From: Branchiostoma floridae
Lineage: Eukaryota; Chordata; Leptocardii; Amphioxiformes; Branchiostomatidae
Assembly (NCBI RefSeq): GCF_000003815.2
Contig: NC_049991.1
Location: 20,324,162 to 20,388,161, forward strand
Length of the DNA stretch: 64,000 nucleotides
Direction of reading: 5' to 3'
The position numbers and the translations under genes were made by a program. Below the pieces are notes generated by a model that was not told the DNA's origin, did no database searches, and worked only from the letters and a program-made list of their open reading frames with translations. Shown piece after piece: positions 47,412 through 58,739 of the stretch; positions within the stretch are counted from its first letter, which is position 1, and each line of letters starts with the position of its first letter.

Positions 47412-47640
47412 ATGAACGAAGAGTATCACCCTCCAGAGAACTGACATTTTATCCTCACAGAAATCCTGCATAACTCAAAGGTTCACGGAAAACACATCAG
47501 GTATCCCACATTTTCATGGAGATAATAAAGGAAGAGTATCAGCCTCCCGAGAACTGACATTTTATCATCCTAGCATTTCTGCATAACCGTCATGTTTTTC
47601 AGAAAACACACCAGCTCTCACACAGTGACTGGGTAAAACC
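47412..47640. repeat. Two-copy ~115-bp tandem duplication
   Basis: GAGAACTGACATTTTATC with surrounding GAGTATCA and ACACATCAG/ACACACCAG blocks occurs twice, at about 47412-47520 and 47525-47640. Confidence 0.65.
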
Positions 47641-47716
47641 CCTGCGGGCTACAAGTGAATATTGAGAACCCCCATGCGTGACCTCCGTGCGTAGCGTATG
47701 TTTAGGGTCATGACAC

Positions 47717-47866
47717 CGACAACGTAATTGTGCTGCAGGGCACGACTCGCATGCAGATAGCAGGGGACTGTTTCAAACGTCAGATGTTAACTAACAACGT
47801 AATTGTGCCGCAGGGCACACCAAGCACACAGATAGCAGGGGACTGTTTCAAACGTCAGATGTTATC
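47717..47866. repeat. Two-copy ~75-bp tandem duplication
   Basis: AACGTAATTGTGCTGCAGGG through GGGGACTGTTTCAAACGTCA is repeated directly, with CTGCAG/CCGCAG and CGACTCGCATGC/CACCAAGCACAC differences. Confidence 0.8.
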
Positions 47867-48083
47867 TGCATTATCACTTTCATCGAAAAGGTCATGTCTT
47901 TGGTAGCGCTTCTAGCGGGGGTAAATGTTTGGGAACACAAGAACCTATGCCCAAAACAGCAGTACTCAAGCAATTGGATATGATTTTCGTCAGACGTTTT
48001 CAGATATTGCAAGACTTCATTGGCAACAAAATTGTCCCACGGGCGACAGAAGTGCTCGTTTAAAGGGCTACACCCTGCTTTCT

Positions 48084-48300
48084 AATTTCAGCACTAACTG
48101 TGATTTCAATCTAGTGTCTATGACGCCTGTAGAGCTTGTGGGACTAATACGCTAAACTACTTCTTGTAAGGTTCGAATTGTTGGAAGTTGGAACACCCCC
48201 AGCTTTCTAATGAAATTGCGAAACTAACTTGGCTTTCAATCTAGTCATTCTAGTGTCTATGACGCCTGTAGAGCGTGTGGGACTTCTTCACTTAACTACC
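48084..48300. repeat. Two-copy direct repeat upstream of the LINE
   Basis: CTTTCTAATTTCAGCACTAA and GTGTCTATGACGCCTGTAGA are each repeated about 125 bp further on (48202 and 48250 regions). Confidence 0.6.
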
Positions 48301-48458
48301 GTCTGGCATATCCTTCGGTCTGGTCTATCTTTAATTTGTGATAATTGTAGACAACCTTAGATGAAACATACGAAAATGATTTTATAAGGTTAGTAGATTA
48401 TAGGATAATGGGATTTTCTTTGCACAACCAAATATTGCCATGTGAAAGAAAACTTTAA

Positions 48459-50249
48459 TATCCTAAGATAGAAAAACTAGAAGAAAACGTTTCAGACTCG
48501 AAGAAACTATGGGGAACAATTGGGGAAATTTTACCCAATAAGAAAAGTATCGTGTCAAAGACACTGACCTTTGCAGGCGAACATCTTACTGGATTGACTG
48601 ATATTGTAAAGGGCTTTAATAAGTTCTTCGGTATGGCAGGGCGTAAGCTAGCTGAATGCTTTGGGTCGCATAACCCTACCCCATTATGCCCAGCACAGTA
48701 TAAGAACTTGGATTGCACCTTTACTTTTACTCCACTTACTGACCAAGCTGTGCATACCCAGCTAAAGAACCTACCTATAAGAAAAGCTGCCGGGTTGGAT
48801 AACATTCACCCCAGACTTCTTAAAGCCGCAGCCCCGATTGTAGCACAGCCACTTACTCACATATTGAACCTGTCCCTCAGCACTGGTATTATACCATCTG
48901 AGTGGAAATTAGCAAGAGTGACGCCCATACATAAAGGTGGAGATCAGTCCGATCCAAATAACTTTAGACCCATTTCTGTCCTGCCTATTGTGATGAAAAT
49001 ATTTGAGAAGGAGGTCCACAAACAATTACTGGCTTACTTACATTCTCATGACATACTTTGTACCAACCAGTCAGGCTTCAGACCAAGCCATTCAACAACC
49101 ACCACCTTACTCGATGTTACTGACTACATATTGCATAATATCAACAGTGGTAAACTAGTCGGTACTGTATTTATTGATTTGAAAAAGGCGTTTGACACTG
49201 TTGATCACAGCCTACTTTTGACTAAACTGAATTGGATTGGCCTTCGGAGTACTGAGCTGGATTGGTTCACAAACTATCTTGCAGATCGCCAACAGCGAGT
49301 CTCACTGAATGGTTGCACATCTGATTCCATTCCTATTACTATTGGGGTACCTCAAGGGTCAATTTTAGGTCCCCTTCTTTTCAACCTGTTTATTAATGAC
49401 CTACCCAAAGCTATAACACGCAGTAAAGTAACCTTATATGCGGATGATACAGCTATATTCTTTTCAAGTAATGACCCCAGATGTATAGAAAGCACATTAA
49501 ACATGGAACTTAAACAAATTACTTCCTGGTTTAAGTCGAATCGACTTACTCTTAACATCAAGAAGACAAAGTGGATGCTTATGGGCTCCACTAGGAAAAC
49601 AAATTCTACTCCTGATTTGGAGATCAAGATTAATGGTGATACCTTGGAAAGGGTTAGCTCTTATAAATATCTGGGTGTCATACTTGATTCTAGCTTAAGT
49701 TTCAATGATCACTTGGATGAAGTGTGCAGTAAAATGTCACAGCGCCTAGGACTATTAAGACGCCTACGGCCTTATCTCTGCACTGGTGTAGCAAATTTGT
49801 TGTATAAAACCCTTGCTCTACCACTCCTTGAATATTGTAACGTGGTATGGGACAACTGCAGTGCAGCCAACAAGCAGCGTCTCCAAGTCCTCCAGAACCG
49901 GGGCGCACGAATCATCCTCCGACGTGAGCCGAGGTCGAATGTTGGGGAGCTGCATCAGGCACTGGGTTGGAGTCTGCTGCAGGAGCGAAGAAATCGGCAG
50001 ATCTGCATTATGGTGTACAAATGCCTTCATGGCCTAGCACCCAACTACCTACTCAACACATTTCGTTTCAATAACCAAATCCACAGTCATAACACCAGAC
50101 AAGCACAACTCCTACATAAACCTAACTACACTTCAAGAGCAGGTCAACGCACATTTGCATACAGGGCAGCTGAAATATATAATACACTTAAACCTGAGAC
50201 AAAACAAGCAACTACTCTTAAAGCCTTTAAACAGTCTCTGATATCATAA
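48459..50249 (+). CDS. Non-LTR retrotransposon reverse transcriptase (5'-truncated LINE)
   Basis: The reading frame is open from 48459 (preceding TAA at 48456-48458) and begins inside the protein with SDSKKLWGTIGEILP, a segment usually found between endonuclease and RT domains. An initiator is therefore missing; GTG at 48552 is not a real start. RT motifs counted from 48552: NNFRPISVLP, SGFRPSHSTTT, FIDLKKAFDTVDH (about residue 207), GVPQGSILGPLLF (about 265) and the catalytic YADD (296-299), then SYKYLGVILD and a C-terminal LGW...RR...YKCLHGLAPNYL block. This order fits the CR1/L2/Rex-type group of the jockey superfamily. No endonuclease domain is present. The RT frame has no stop, so the copy is fairly young but cannot be autonomous. 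Confidence 0.9.
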   Translation, partial: YPKIEKLEENVSDSKKLWGTIGEILPNKKSIVSKTLTFAGEHLTGLTDIVKGFNKFFGMAGRKLAECFGSHNPTPLCPAQYKNLDCTFTFTPLTDQAVHTQLKNLPIRKAAGLDNIHPRLLKAAAPIVAQPLTHILNLSLSTGIIPSEWKLARVTPIHKGGDQSDPNNFRPISVLPIVMKIFEKEVHKQLLAYLHSHDILCTNQSGFRPSHSTTTTLLDVTDYILHNINSGKLVGTVFIDLKKAFDTVDHSLLLTKLNWIGLRSTELDWFTNYLADRQQRVSLNGCTSDSIPITIGVPQGSILGPLLFNLFINDLPKAITRSKVTLYADDTAIFFSSNDPRCIESTLNMELKQITSWFKSNRLTLNIKKTKWMLMGSTRKTNSTPDLEIKINGDTLERVSSYKYLGVILDSSLSFNDHLDEVCSKMSQRLGLLRRLRPYLCTGVANLLYKTLALPLLEYCNVVWDNCSAANKQRLQVLQNRGARIILRREPRSNVGELHQALGWSLLQERRNRQICIMVYKCLHGLAPNYLLNTFRFNNQIHSHNTRQAQLLHKPNYTSRAGQRTFAYRAAEIYNTLKPETKQATTLKAFKQSLIS

Positions 50250-50619
50250 CACTGACATCTGACCTCTGATCCCAATGACTTTACAATTACCTTATGATTT
50301 TTGTGATGTTGAGTTGTTATTGTGTATGAGTTGTTATTAGTAAGTTGCGTATATGATTTACTGATCCGAATTGGATTATTCTTTCTTATGTTCAGTCCGA
50401 TTGATCAGGACAAATGGCACTGACATCTGACCTCTGACCGCAATGACCGTCCAATGACCCTATGAGTTTGTGATCTTGAGTTGTTTTTGTTATTAAGTAT
50501 GAGTTGTTATTCTTTTGAGTTTTCCTAAGTTGCTTGTATTATTTACAAACCCTAATTGGATTATTGCTTTGTTATGTTCAATCCTATGTTTGCTATTTAT
50601 CTTTTGTACTTTGAGTTAT
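50250..50619 (+). mobile_element. 3' UTR of the LINE, internally duplicated
   Basis: CACTGACATCTGACCTCTGA occurs at about 50250 and 50419, each followed by GTTGTTAT-rich and AATTGGATTATT blocks. The UTR is thus a two-copy ~165-bp repeat. Its end runs into an assembly gap, so tail and target duplication are not visible. Confidence 0.65.
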
Positions 50620-50719
50620 NNNNNNNNNNNNNNNNNNNNNNNNNNNNNNNNNNNNNNNNNNNNNNNNNNNNNNNNNNNNNNNNNNNNNNNNNNNNNNNNN
50701 NNNNNNNNNNNNNNNNNNN
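50620..50719. other. Assembly gap (100 N)
   Basis: The gap hides the 3' terminus of the LINE. Confidence 0.95.
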
Positions 50720-51620
50720 TGGCATTAGATGCTTCCTTGGTGCTATGTAAGACGATTCCTTATAAGGCCACAGCAAGTAAATTCTATGGACGACATCTAC
50801 GCACTCATTAAGTTTTGCCTGATTTCAGAAAAAAACACAAGATTGTTTTTTCTTCTTCGGGGATGGTCAGATAGAACTAAATGGGTAAAAAGGTCGTGTT
50901 GTAACCTAATAATTCTATTTAGAATTGACACTAAAGAGGTAGCCTTGACTGTAGCTGCAGAAGTCAAACTTGCTGGACAGTTTTAAAAGTGGCACCGATA
51001 TGGAAGCCATGAGTGCAGTTGCTTGGTGCTAGTGTCACTTCAAGTTCACTTCTTAAGTACTGTAATGAATACCTTGTTGGCTGCAATGCCGTATTTTGTC
51101 ACCTTAAGTTCTATTACAACGTTTAGGGTGTCTCTTTTGAAAATTTACCGTTTTTTTTTTACCTATCGTGTTTTTTTTTGCCCTATCTCATTATTTTTCA
51201 AGTCTGCAGAGGATGTCATCCATAAAATTCACTTGCTGTGGCCTAAAATAAACGTTTGGTTGTCTGGAGATATTTGGGTATTAGAGCACCAAACCAAGCG
51301 CGAAAATAAACAACTGTTCTCCAGTCGTGTTTAGCACAGATAAGGCTTTAAGCGAGAGGCATTGCTTTTATTTCATGCTTGATTATCTCGGATTTTGGTC
51401 CTGTCGTCGGATGATAATTTCACGTCTACCCTATGACTGCATTACGGTAGATTTCTGCCTACAGGATTATTCATTCATCACTGTAGTATATAATTATGTG
51501 AGTTGCTGAATAAATAGTAAGATTTGCTAAATAGGTTGAAAAATTTACAAGAAGAGTTAGCAGACCCAATGAATCTGCAAACATTTTCCTTTCGAATTCG
51601 ACGAGGAGGTCTGGAGCGAT
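50720..51620. other. Intergenic, nothing recognised
   Basis: Contains T-rich runs (51150-51200) and short frames without domains. Confidence 0.4.
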
Positions 51621-51814
51621 TGTAACCGTGTCAGACACAGGTCCCAATTACCCGGGTGACCGTCAGGGATGTAGCCTCGGCCAAGATTCCACGAACGAAC
51701 ACGTAAGGGATCTCCATCCTCCTAACGCCCGGTCCCCAACGGCATTACCTTATGGGGCCCTGCTATCCCATGCCATATCAGTGGCTATTATGATTGTCGC
51801 CACAAACAAGCTGT

Positions 51815-52000
51815 CGACCAATCAGAGAATAGGCCTTTCTTGGGCTTGTTGTTGTCGCAAGCTGTCTAGCAAAGGCCGCTGGGAAGCTATCAGCCAATCA
51901 TGTTACGTATTACCATGGCTTTGTTTGCTCACCATGCCGACGCCCAATCCCCAACGGCTGACTGCCCATATAAGGGCAAGCTCATTAATATTCATAAGCA
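51815..52000 (+). promoter_or_regulatory. Promoter-like segment: two CCAAT boxes and a CArG/TATA element
   Basis: GACCAATCAGAG at about 51818 and AGCCAATCATG at about 51893 are NF-Y-type CCAAT boxes about 75 bp apart. CCATATAAGG at 51966-51975 is a perfect serum-response CArG box and also contains TATAA. A start site would be expected near 52000. I find no supported coding exon just downstream, so it may serve a non-coding RNA, a distant exon or a repeat-borne promoter. Confidence 0.35.
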
Positions 52001-52124
52001 AGGCACCCCTAATAACCGAATACTGTGGCTGAGTTGTCAGGGGTGATATCATAGGCTTTGCCGTGATTGTCAACCCTGAGTGTGAGGGTGGGGATCTCCC
52101 GCTGCGTATACATCGTTTTGTTCA

Positions 52125-52248
52125 AACTCCAAGCAGATTCTACGGTCCCCTAAGACAGTATCAAAGCTGGCCAAGGAGTATAGCCAGACAACGAGAGTAC
52201 CGGTGCCCAGCTGACTATCTTATATCACTGTAGGATCTGCTTGGCGAT
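52125..52248. mobile_element. MITE of the ATCTCCAAGCAGATC family (copy b)
   Basis: Shorter member: ACTCCAAGCAGATTCTACGG at the left, GTAGGATCTGCTTGGCGAT at the right, with AAGACAGTATC against GACTATCTTA inside. Confidence 0.65.
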
Positions 52249-52619
52249 CAATATTGTTAGCATGAGCGGCACCAACCCGTTTGTAATAAGTGTTGTGAGG
52301 ATTAGGGGGAGACAGAGATGACGGAACGCCGAGACTCTCTCTCCGTGTCTGGGGGAGATACGGTCTCTACTACGTCTGGCACCGGCGTCGCCATGTCAGA
52401 ATTTATTACGGAGAAGGGTAGATACGAAAAAAAAACTGCCTGCTCGCGAGAGAGCATGTAAATATTGTACCATACTATAGCAATTGATGAAGAAACAAGA
52501 CTGTAATTGTCAGTGGTAATTAGAATTGGGTAGGGTCAACGCCAGGGTAAAGGTTAGCCAAATAAGTGTCATAAATGTTCGGCAAGGGCGAAATTCTTTC
52601 TTGACACTGTCCCGACGAC
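52249..52619. other. Intergenic, nothing recognised
   Basis: No supported gene; the segment leads into the GA-rich tract. Confidence 0.4.
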
Positions 52620-52658
52620 GAGAGACTCGACGAGAGAAAGAGACTCAGCGAGAGGGAG

Positions 52659-52709
<51 letters not shown>

Positions 52710-52757
52710 CTCGGAAGAGAGAGAGAGAGAGACTCAGAGAGTGGGAGAGAGAGAAAG
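52620..52757. repeat. GA-rich microsatellite
   Basis: Runs of (GA)n with GACTC(A/G)GAGAG interruptions. The predicted Arg/Glu repeat peptide is an artefact. Confidence 0.9.
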
Positions 52758-52867
52758 ATATCCTAGACCATTCCTAAGTATATGCCACCCCACATTCTGT
52801 ATCTCCCTCGTGTAATCCCACCATCACGTCGCCGCCCGCAGAAATGTCACAGCTTTCATTACAACCG

Positions 52868-53126
52868 CTCTGCATCCATCACAGCACACCTCTGTCCCTC
52901 CCCACTCTGCATCCATCACAGCACACCTCTGTCCCTCCCCACTCTGCATCCATCACAGCACACCTCTGTCCCTCCCCACTCTGCATCCATCACAGCACAC
53001 CTCTGTCCCTCCCCACTCTGCATCCATCACAGCACACCTCTGTCCCTCCCCACTCTGCATCCATCACAGCACACCTCTGTCCCTCCCCACTCTGCATCCA
53101 TCACAGCACACCTCTGGCCGCTCCCC
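52868..53126. repeat. 37-bp minisatellite, 7 copies
   Basis: The unit CTCTGCATCCATCACAGCAC plus ACCTCTGTCCCTCCCCA starts at 52868, 52905, 52942, 52979, 53016, 53053 and 53090. The first six copies look identical and the last varies at its end. Since 37 is not a multiple of 3, all three frames give the same shifted peptide. Confidence 0.95.
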
Positions 53127-53604
53127 GCCGCTTGATTAAGCACGCGCACGCCGTACAGGACCAAGATTTCCCGCCAGCCTGGAGGATTACGTGATGAATC
53201 GGCAGTAAGGGAGGGTATCGGTAGTTTCTACAGTCAAACTCGGTGCATTAAGGCCCAATCTAGACACAGTTTCTCCCGACATCTGTGGAGAAATCGGATA
53301 TCAAACAGATTCATTGGAAGCGAAATGGACCGTTGTTTTGTGTATCGCCCATTCAAAATTTTTCACAAACAGTACTAGTTAGGTCCAGGTTCAGGGCTGG
53401 ACCTGGACCTGATTCTCTGGACCTCTGGACCTGGACCGTACCTGTACTTGATTTTTTGTGCAGTTACCCACACCTAATCGGCAGGTAACTTTGTCTGGAC
53501 GAATGAGCAGCTAGAAAATGAAACTAACATTGTGTAGACATTATGTTACGGATGGCAAAAAGTGATCATGTCTGTCTGAAGCTGCAGAGAAAGAGAGGAG
53601 ACAC
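53127..53604. other. Intergenic, low-complexity GGACCTG patch
   Basis: GGTCCAGG/GGACCTGG words cluster at 53382-53440. No gene is recognised. Confidence 0.4.
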
Positions 53605-54300
53605 ACTTACAGAAAGAGATGGATAGGGTGCTATTGAAGGAAAACTTACGCGTTGTGCAAAAAAAAAATGATGTTTTGTTACAACTAAGTGTGAAACGGT
53701 GACTAAAATCTCCACTATGACAGCGATATATATAAAGATGAACATACAACTTTTCCTCGGCTGGAACTGATCCATCAAAAGGCATCTTCAGTCAAGTCTA
53801 CAGAAAAGTATCATCTTAGATATACAATGGAATCGCCTCTTCAATATCGGCATATGCATGTTATTTGAGATGGTGGACCGGTACAAACGGCCATGTGAAA
53901 TTAGCTTGACTGGAAAAAATATGAGTCCAATTCATATGGCTGTATTCATTCAATCACAATGCTCAGCACCGTGCAGAAAATCACATGTAAAATTGAATAC
54001 ACGGGCCCATAAAGAGAGTATCCAATATGATCACATCACTCAAATCATCGGGTCACCTGAGGTCACCGTGATCGATAGAAATCCTTTTTATCGCCGCTTC
54101 AATATGGAGATTTTACGGCGTCTTTATGCTTAAGGCCAAGGGCATGATGATATGATCGATATGTGCCGCAGGCAGGGGTTGGTACTACTGGTGTTGGTTT
54201 GTCGGGAAAGAAAGAATACACACTTACAGAAAGAGATGGATAGCTGCTCATGAAGGCAAACTTACGCGTTGTGCAAAAATGATGTTTCATTGCAACTAGT
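53605..54300. repeat. Pair of diverged ~80-bp repeats
   Basis: CTTACAGAAAGAGATGGATA through ACTTACGCGTTGTGCAAAA occurs at about 53605-53690 and again at 54223-54300. The shared piece may belong to one dispersed element. Confidence 0.6.
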
Positions 54301-55850
54301 ACTACGGCCATGTTAATTTGGTTATATGGATGGCATCCGCGCGTGTATGGATTTTCGGCCCGTTTCCAAAACAAAGTTTTCAACCATACTGATCGTACAA
54401 AGCAGCTGCAAAATAAGCAAATACTGTATATGCCATAGAGTGCAAAAGAAATATCTAAAGACGTATACACACCCACGCACACACACAGTTGCATGGTGGT
54501 CTTGTTATCTTAAACAGTATATACGTCTGTACTTCTTTATACCTATAAGACTATCAGACACAAAGATTCATTTTTATGGGAGCCATGAGCGACCCCCAAA
54601 ATCTAGTTTAAGGCTGTGTTAGGTGCCACCTGTTGTGATCAAAAGTTTGTATTCCGCGGTTTTATCTTGGTTAGTTTTGTTCGTTGCTGTCATGGATGCC
54701 ACAAGGCTTCATTTAAACAGGTCGTTAGGGGTACCCGTTTAGCGCTTGCTTCAAAAAATGGTATAGTTTTTATAATTTATCTTATAGTTTTTAGTATTTG
54801 AGTAGTCTCTTTTCATTGTTACATGCAAATTCCCTATCTTTTTTCTACCATGTACTAACAATTATCCTACGGGCATGAACTTGCAAATTAACTTTCCATC
54901 ATTTATAGGTTTACGCGAATAGACCATTCATCTACATAGTGCACTTGTAGTGTTTATTCTTGATGAAGTTGCAACATAATTCATATGTCTAAGCAGCAAA
55001 GATTGCTACATGCGTTTTTGGTGTGTTTATATGCTTGTTGTGACAGACTAAGACAAGATAACGTGACAGACAGACAAAAAGGCCCAGTCGGATATTCAGG
55101 TTTTATTCGCGGAAAAGAAAGTTTTCCCCCTCTGGTATCTGAGCGGTGGACTTATCGATTCTTAATGCAACGTCTTTTCATGCCTTAAGTCCAAGGATAG
55201 AAAAATCAATTAATGGCTACAGTGCCATGATCTTTCAATGCTTATCCGAAACGTCGAAGTGCATGGAGGAAACGCTATCCTTACCGAGGACATAAACAGT
55301 GAGCCCCTGCAGTGTACAGATATAACTTTATCTGCCATGAAACAGTTTCTTTATTGATTTGTTTTGTGGCTCCATAAATGAAAGAAAACTGTAGTCCCCG
55401 AAATTTTTGGAGTCCTCTTTAATCACAGCAATGTTATTATATTTTTTTATTTTATTTCAGGCACTAACAGGCCCATGCATAGCACCAGCAGACAGTACAA
55501 TATAAACAAAAAATAGATTAAAAGAACATTTTGCTCTTATAAGCTATATACACATACGTCTCCAAATGTTCTTGACGTATGAAGTAAGGTTAAAGGAGTT
55601 AAACCGGAGAACAGACTGAAGCATGTAAATACCAGTCGACTCAGCATACATATTACAAATTATACCTGTTACATAACATTAATAAGATAAACTCACCTAA
55701 GGCTACGTTATGAAACTTTATGAAACAACATGATGAAGATGCGGTGCCGAGACAGTTTCTATCACATGATTAATGCGACCTTCTCTTGCCGGCTGATCCC
55801 TCCAACAAATTATTCCCGCTCCTCTGGGCGATGCTGCAGTCCTGGGAGGA
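54301..55850. other. Intergenic, nothing recognised
   Basis: AT-rich spacer with a short CA-rich run at 54467-54490. Frames are short and featureless. Confidence 0.4.
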
Positions 55851-55869
55851 CTCCGCTGGTGACTAGAAT

Positions 55870-56125
55870 ATAGAGACATCCCTCACTGTTCCATGGCTGA
55901 TTGGAGTTATCTTGAATATTTTTAGTCGCTAGTGTGTACTTCTTCTTTGATGCATAAGAAAGAGTGAGTGGAACCTTTGTGGAAGAATTCAGACACACTC
56001 CTCAGAATCCTGACTGTGCCGTGGCTGATAGAAGTTATATTCAACATTTGTTAGTCGTTCGAGTTTACTTCTCCTTTGATGCATAAGAAAGAGTAGATGG
56101 AACCTTTGTGGAAAAATACAAAGAC
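55870..56125. repeat. Two-copy ~129-bp tandem duplication
   Basis: TTTGATGCATAAGAAAGAGT and GGAACCTTTGTGGAA recur 129 bp apart (about 55947/55965 and 56076/56094), with matching ATGGCTGATTGGAGTTAT / GTGGCTGATAGAAGTTAT blocks before them. Confidence 0.75.
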
Positions 56126-56534
56126 CTATCGAAGACACGGAAAATAGAGAGCAATTTCAGAGATGGAAGTGATACTGCTGCTCTTGTTCATTAGATACGG
56201 TGTACTACTTATTTCATCTGGATAACCCTTGGGTGCCAACTTACCTTGTTGCATAACAGGCCATGTCATATGACCTCCCCTTCCTGGACGAGTCCCCTGG
56301 CAAATCATTCTTCACGTTTTCACCCATCTATTCAGCCGAGAGAGGAGTCTGCTGATGACCAGAATACGGTGACATTCGTCACGGCAGCACAGCTGACAGA
56401 AATTCATCTCGGGCGCTTCGATTCACCACATCTGCCTTTCTGTATACGCTTTGATGTACGTGTAAAGAAATGCGGTGTGCCATTGCGGAGACTAGGGGGC
56501 AAGAACTGAGGGTCATAATTTACAGGCTGAGATG

Positions 56535-57110
56535 ATGTCGCTTCTTTCAGGGACCCAAATGCGATGCTTTCCTTGAAGTCCCACACCTTCCGTAAGCATG
56601 GGAGCCTAAAGTTAGAGGCATCTCACAAGATTAAGCTGGAATGCAGCCACATCTTCTTTTCTGACTATGCTTTGATGTACTTGACTGTAAAGGACTGCTT
56701 TATGCCATTGCGAAGACAAGTAATCTCCATGCAGATATACGAGTGGCATAAGATTGTACTAAAGCTGGGAAAGGAGCACAGCTGGCCAAAGATAGTCATC
56801 AGCCACTCCGGTAGCCAAACACACACATAGACTGGCTTCACTCCTCTGGCCATGACAGCGTTTTTTTTACTATCTTATGCTACCGTAGGATCGGCTTGGA
56901 GATTAGAAAGAAGGAGGTAAGAACTTTACAGATCTTTACAGAGATGATATCGCCTTCTTTCAGCATCCAGGGTACCCCCTTTTCCACTCCGGTGTACGCG
57001 CTGCTTTCTTAGAAGTCCAACACTTTGCGTAAGCATGGTCGTTTAAAGTTTGACAAATCTCTGTCAGAAGATTGAGTTGGAATGCAGCCACTCATCTTTA
57101 TCGTCTTTAC
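56535..57110. repeat. Diverged direct duplication of ~120 bp
   Basis: GATGATGTCGCTTCTTTCAG, GAAGTCCCACACCTTCCGTAAGC and GGAATGCAGCCAC at 56532-56655 reappear in the same order at 56943-57095. The second copy is longer because of small insertions; MITE copy c lies between them. Confidence 0.6.
56723..56903. mobile_element. MITE of the ATCTCCAAGCAGATC family (copy c)
   Basis: ATCTCCATGCAGATATACGA at the left and GTAGGATCGGCTTGGAGAT at the right, with GGCATAAGATTGTA against TACTATCTTATGC and GGAGCACAGCTGGCC against GGCTTCACTCC. Confidence 0.7.
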
Positions 57111-57845
57111 ACTCTCGCCTTTCTTTTGGTAGTAGACATAAACTGCAAACCAGCGACACAATGTACCACCCGACTGACGAAGATCGAACAATTCCCACCA
57201 ACACGAGACCACCGCATGTCTTATCCCTCGTCTCTGTGGAACCTTTATCCCAGAGACCCTGTCAGCGTTAACGGGTGTTTAATGTCGCTTTTCCATTTGC
57301 ACAAATCCTGACCAGCAAATCCGCTAACACCTGCGAGAAAAAAGGGCTTCTAAGGTCTTACGGAATTCACCGCGTGGCGCACTTTCGATTTTAGTGATAG
57401 TCCTGTAAGCGGAACATACGTCATGACTGTATGACAAGCCGACTTGACACCTTTCACCGCCCCTGTCTCAGGTACTTTCGTGTTTCATAACAAAATATAA
57501 ATCGAGGCATGAGAAAGCTCTTACATAAATAACATCGTTTTTCTGTACTAGAAAAACGCAATGCTTGTAAATTTGGTGTATGTTCCCTTTTCGGATTCTT
57601 TTACTATGTGTTTCAGTCTTGTTATTGGTTCGATATCGTTTTTGCTTTCAATCATATGGAAGGATCTCTTGGACTTACGTATTTTACAACAGCTTTGTCT
57701 TTTTTATATTGCTCATTTGGTGTCTTTTATGTGGGCTCTATTTTTTGCAATTTTGCAATTATCATTAATTTAAAAAATGTGAAACTCATTTCCAGTAGCG
57801 TGTGAATTGGAGTCCAGGTTGGCATACCCAACGTGATACCTAACA
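57111..57845. other. Intergenic, nothing recognised
   Basis: The frames at 57561-57805 are hydrophobic only because the DNA is T-rich; three overlapping frames are open at once. Confidence 0.4.
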
Positions 57846-57848
57846 ACT

Positions 57849-58285
57849 ATGCCAAAACGATATCTTCTCGCAGCAATAACTGTGATGACTAATGTTCCAT
57901 GTCACACCATTTGTGATTTTGAATCTGATTATCTGACCAATCAAACAAGAGAGCGCTGGACCGAGGCCTTTAATTGGCCCATACGTCTAACCCGTTCCGG
58001 ACTCCTGCCACGTTTAAAACCTAATTTGGCACATCCTTCAGAACTCACGAATCGAAGGTCATCCTGCTTCACTCAATTACCCTAACGAACATCGTCAATT
58101 CTACTGGGTAGCCCGGCTGTAGATTGAGTCCAGTGGCCTTGAAGGGTTGACCTGTATACGTAGTTCTCAAAGACAGGCTCGCAGAAATGCCTGTCAGTTT
58201 TATCCACAAACTACTTGGAACAACCTACCACCAGACACACGCACGGCCGCAAATCTGACCTGCTTTAAGTGACTATTGACGTAAG
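57849..58285 (+). pseudogene. Possible decayed LINE C-terminus
   Basis: At about 58200-58270 one frame reads FYPQTTWNNLPPDTRTAANL, then TCFK and a stop. This matches the W-x-x-LP-x-x...F pattern that ends many non-LTR retrotransposon proteins. The upstream frame 57849-58085 is separated by stops. A partial repeat of GTAGTTCTCAAAGAYAGGCT occurs at 58160 and 58448. Confidence 0.4.
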
Positions 58286-58558
58286 TGATAAAACGAACGA
58301 ACACGGGCTATGAACGGTGAGCTTTCACTCTCTTTATGTTTTGTACCATGTATATGTAATGATATATGTCGATAGATTTATTAGGACTCGGTGTAAACTG
58401 TATCTCTGTTGTATTTTATCTGACCCTACCTCCCTGCTACCTCCCTGTAGTTCTCAAAGATAGGCTCGCATAAATGCCTTAGCCAGTTGTCTACAAAAAC
58501 TATCAGCTGAACAGAAGCGGCAGTATCCAACAGGTTACAAATGTGCATATCATTCATA

Positions 58559-58720
58559 ATCTCCAAGCAGATCTTGCGGTGGCATAAGATTGTAATATAA
58601 GCTTGGGAAGGAGTTTAGCCGGTAGAGACGATGGTGAATGAAACTCCTCTGCCGTCTAAACTCCTTCTTAAGCTTATGATACTATCTTATGTCACAGCAA
58701 GATCTGCTTAATTTAAAGAT
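58559..58720. mobile_element. MITE of the ATCTCCAAGCAGATC family (copy d) with target duplication
   Basis: ATCTCCAAGCAGATCTTGCG at the left and GCAAGATCTGCTTAATTTAAAGAT at the right. ATATCATTCATA is directly repeated at 58547-58558 and 58722-58733, an apparent 11-12-bp target-site duplication. Inner arms include GGAGTTTAGCCGG against CCGTCTAAACTCC. Confidence 0.75.
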
Positions 58721-58739
58721 TATATCATTCATAGTTAGG

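Noticed and set aside
52868-53126. Coding repeats in three frames over the 37-bp minisatellite
   Set aside because: The peptide is the same in all frames because 37 is not divisible by 3; there is no initiator context or splice support.
57561-57805. Possible small membrane protein
   Set aside because: Three overlapping frames are all hydrophobic because the DNA is T-rich.
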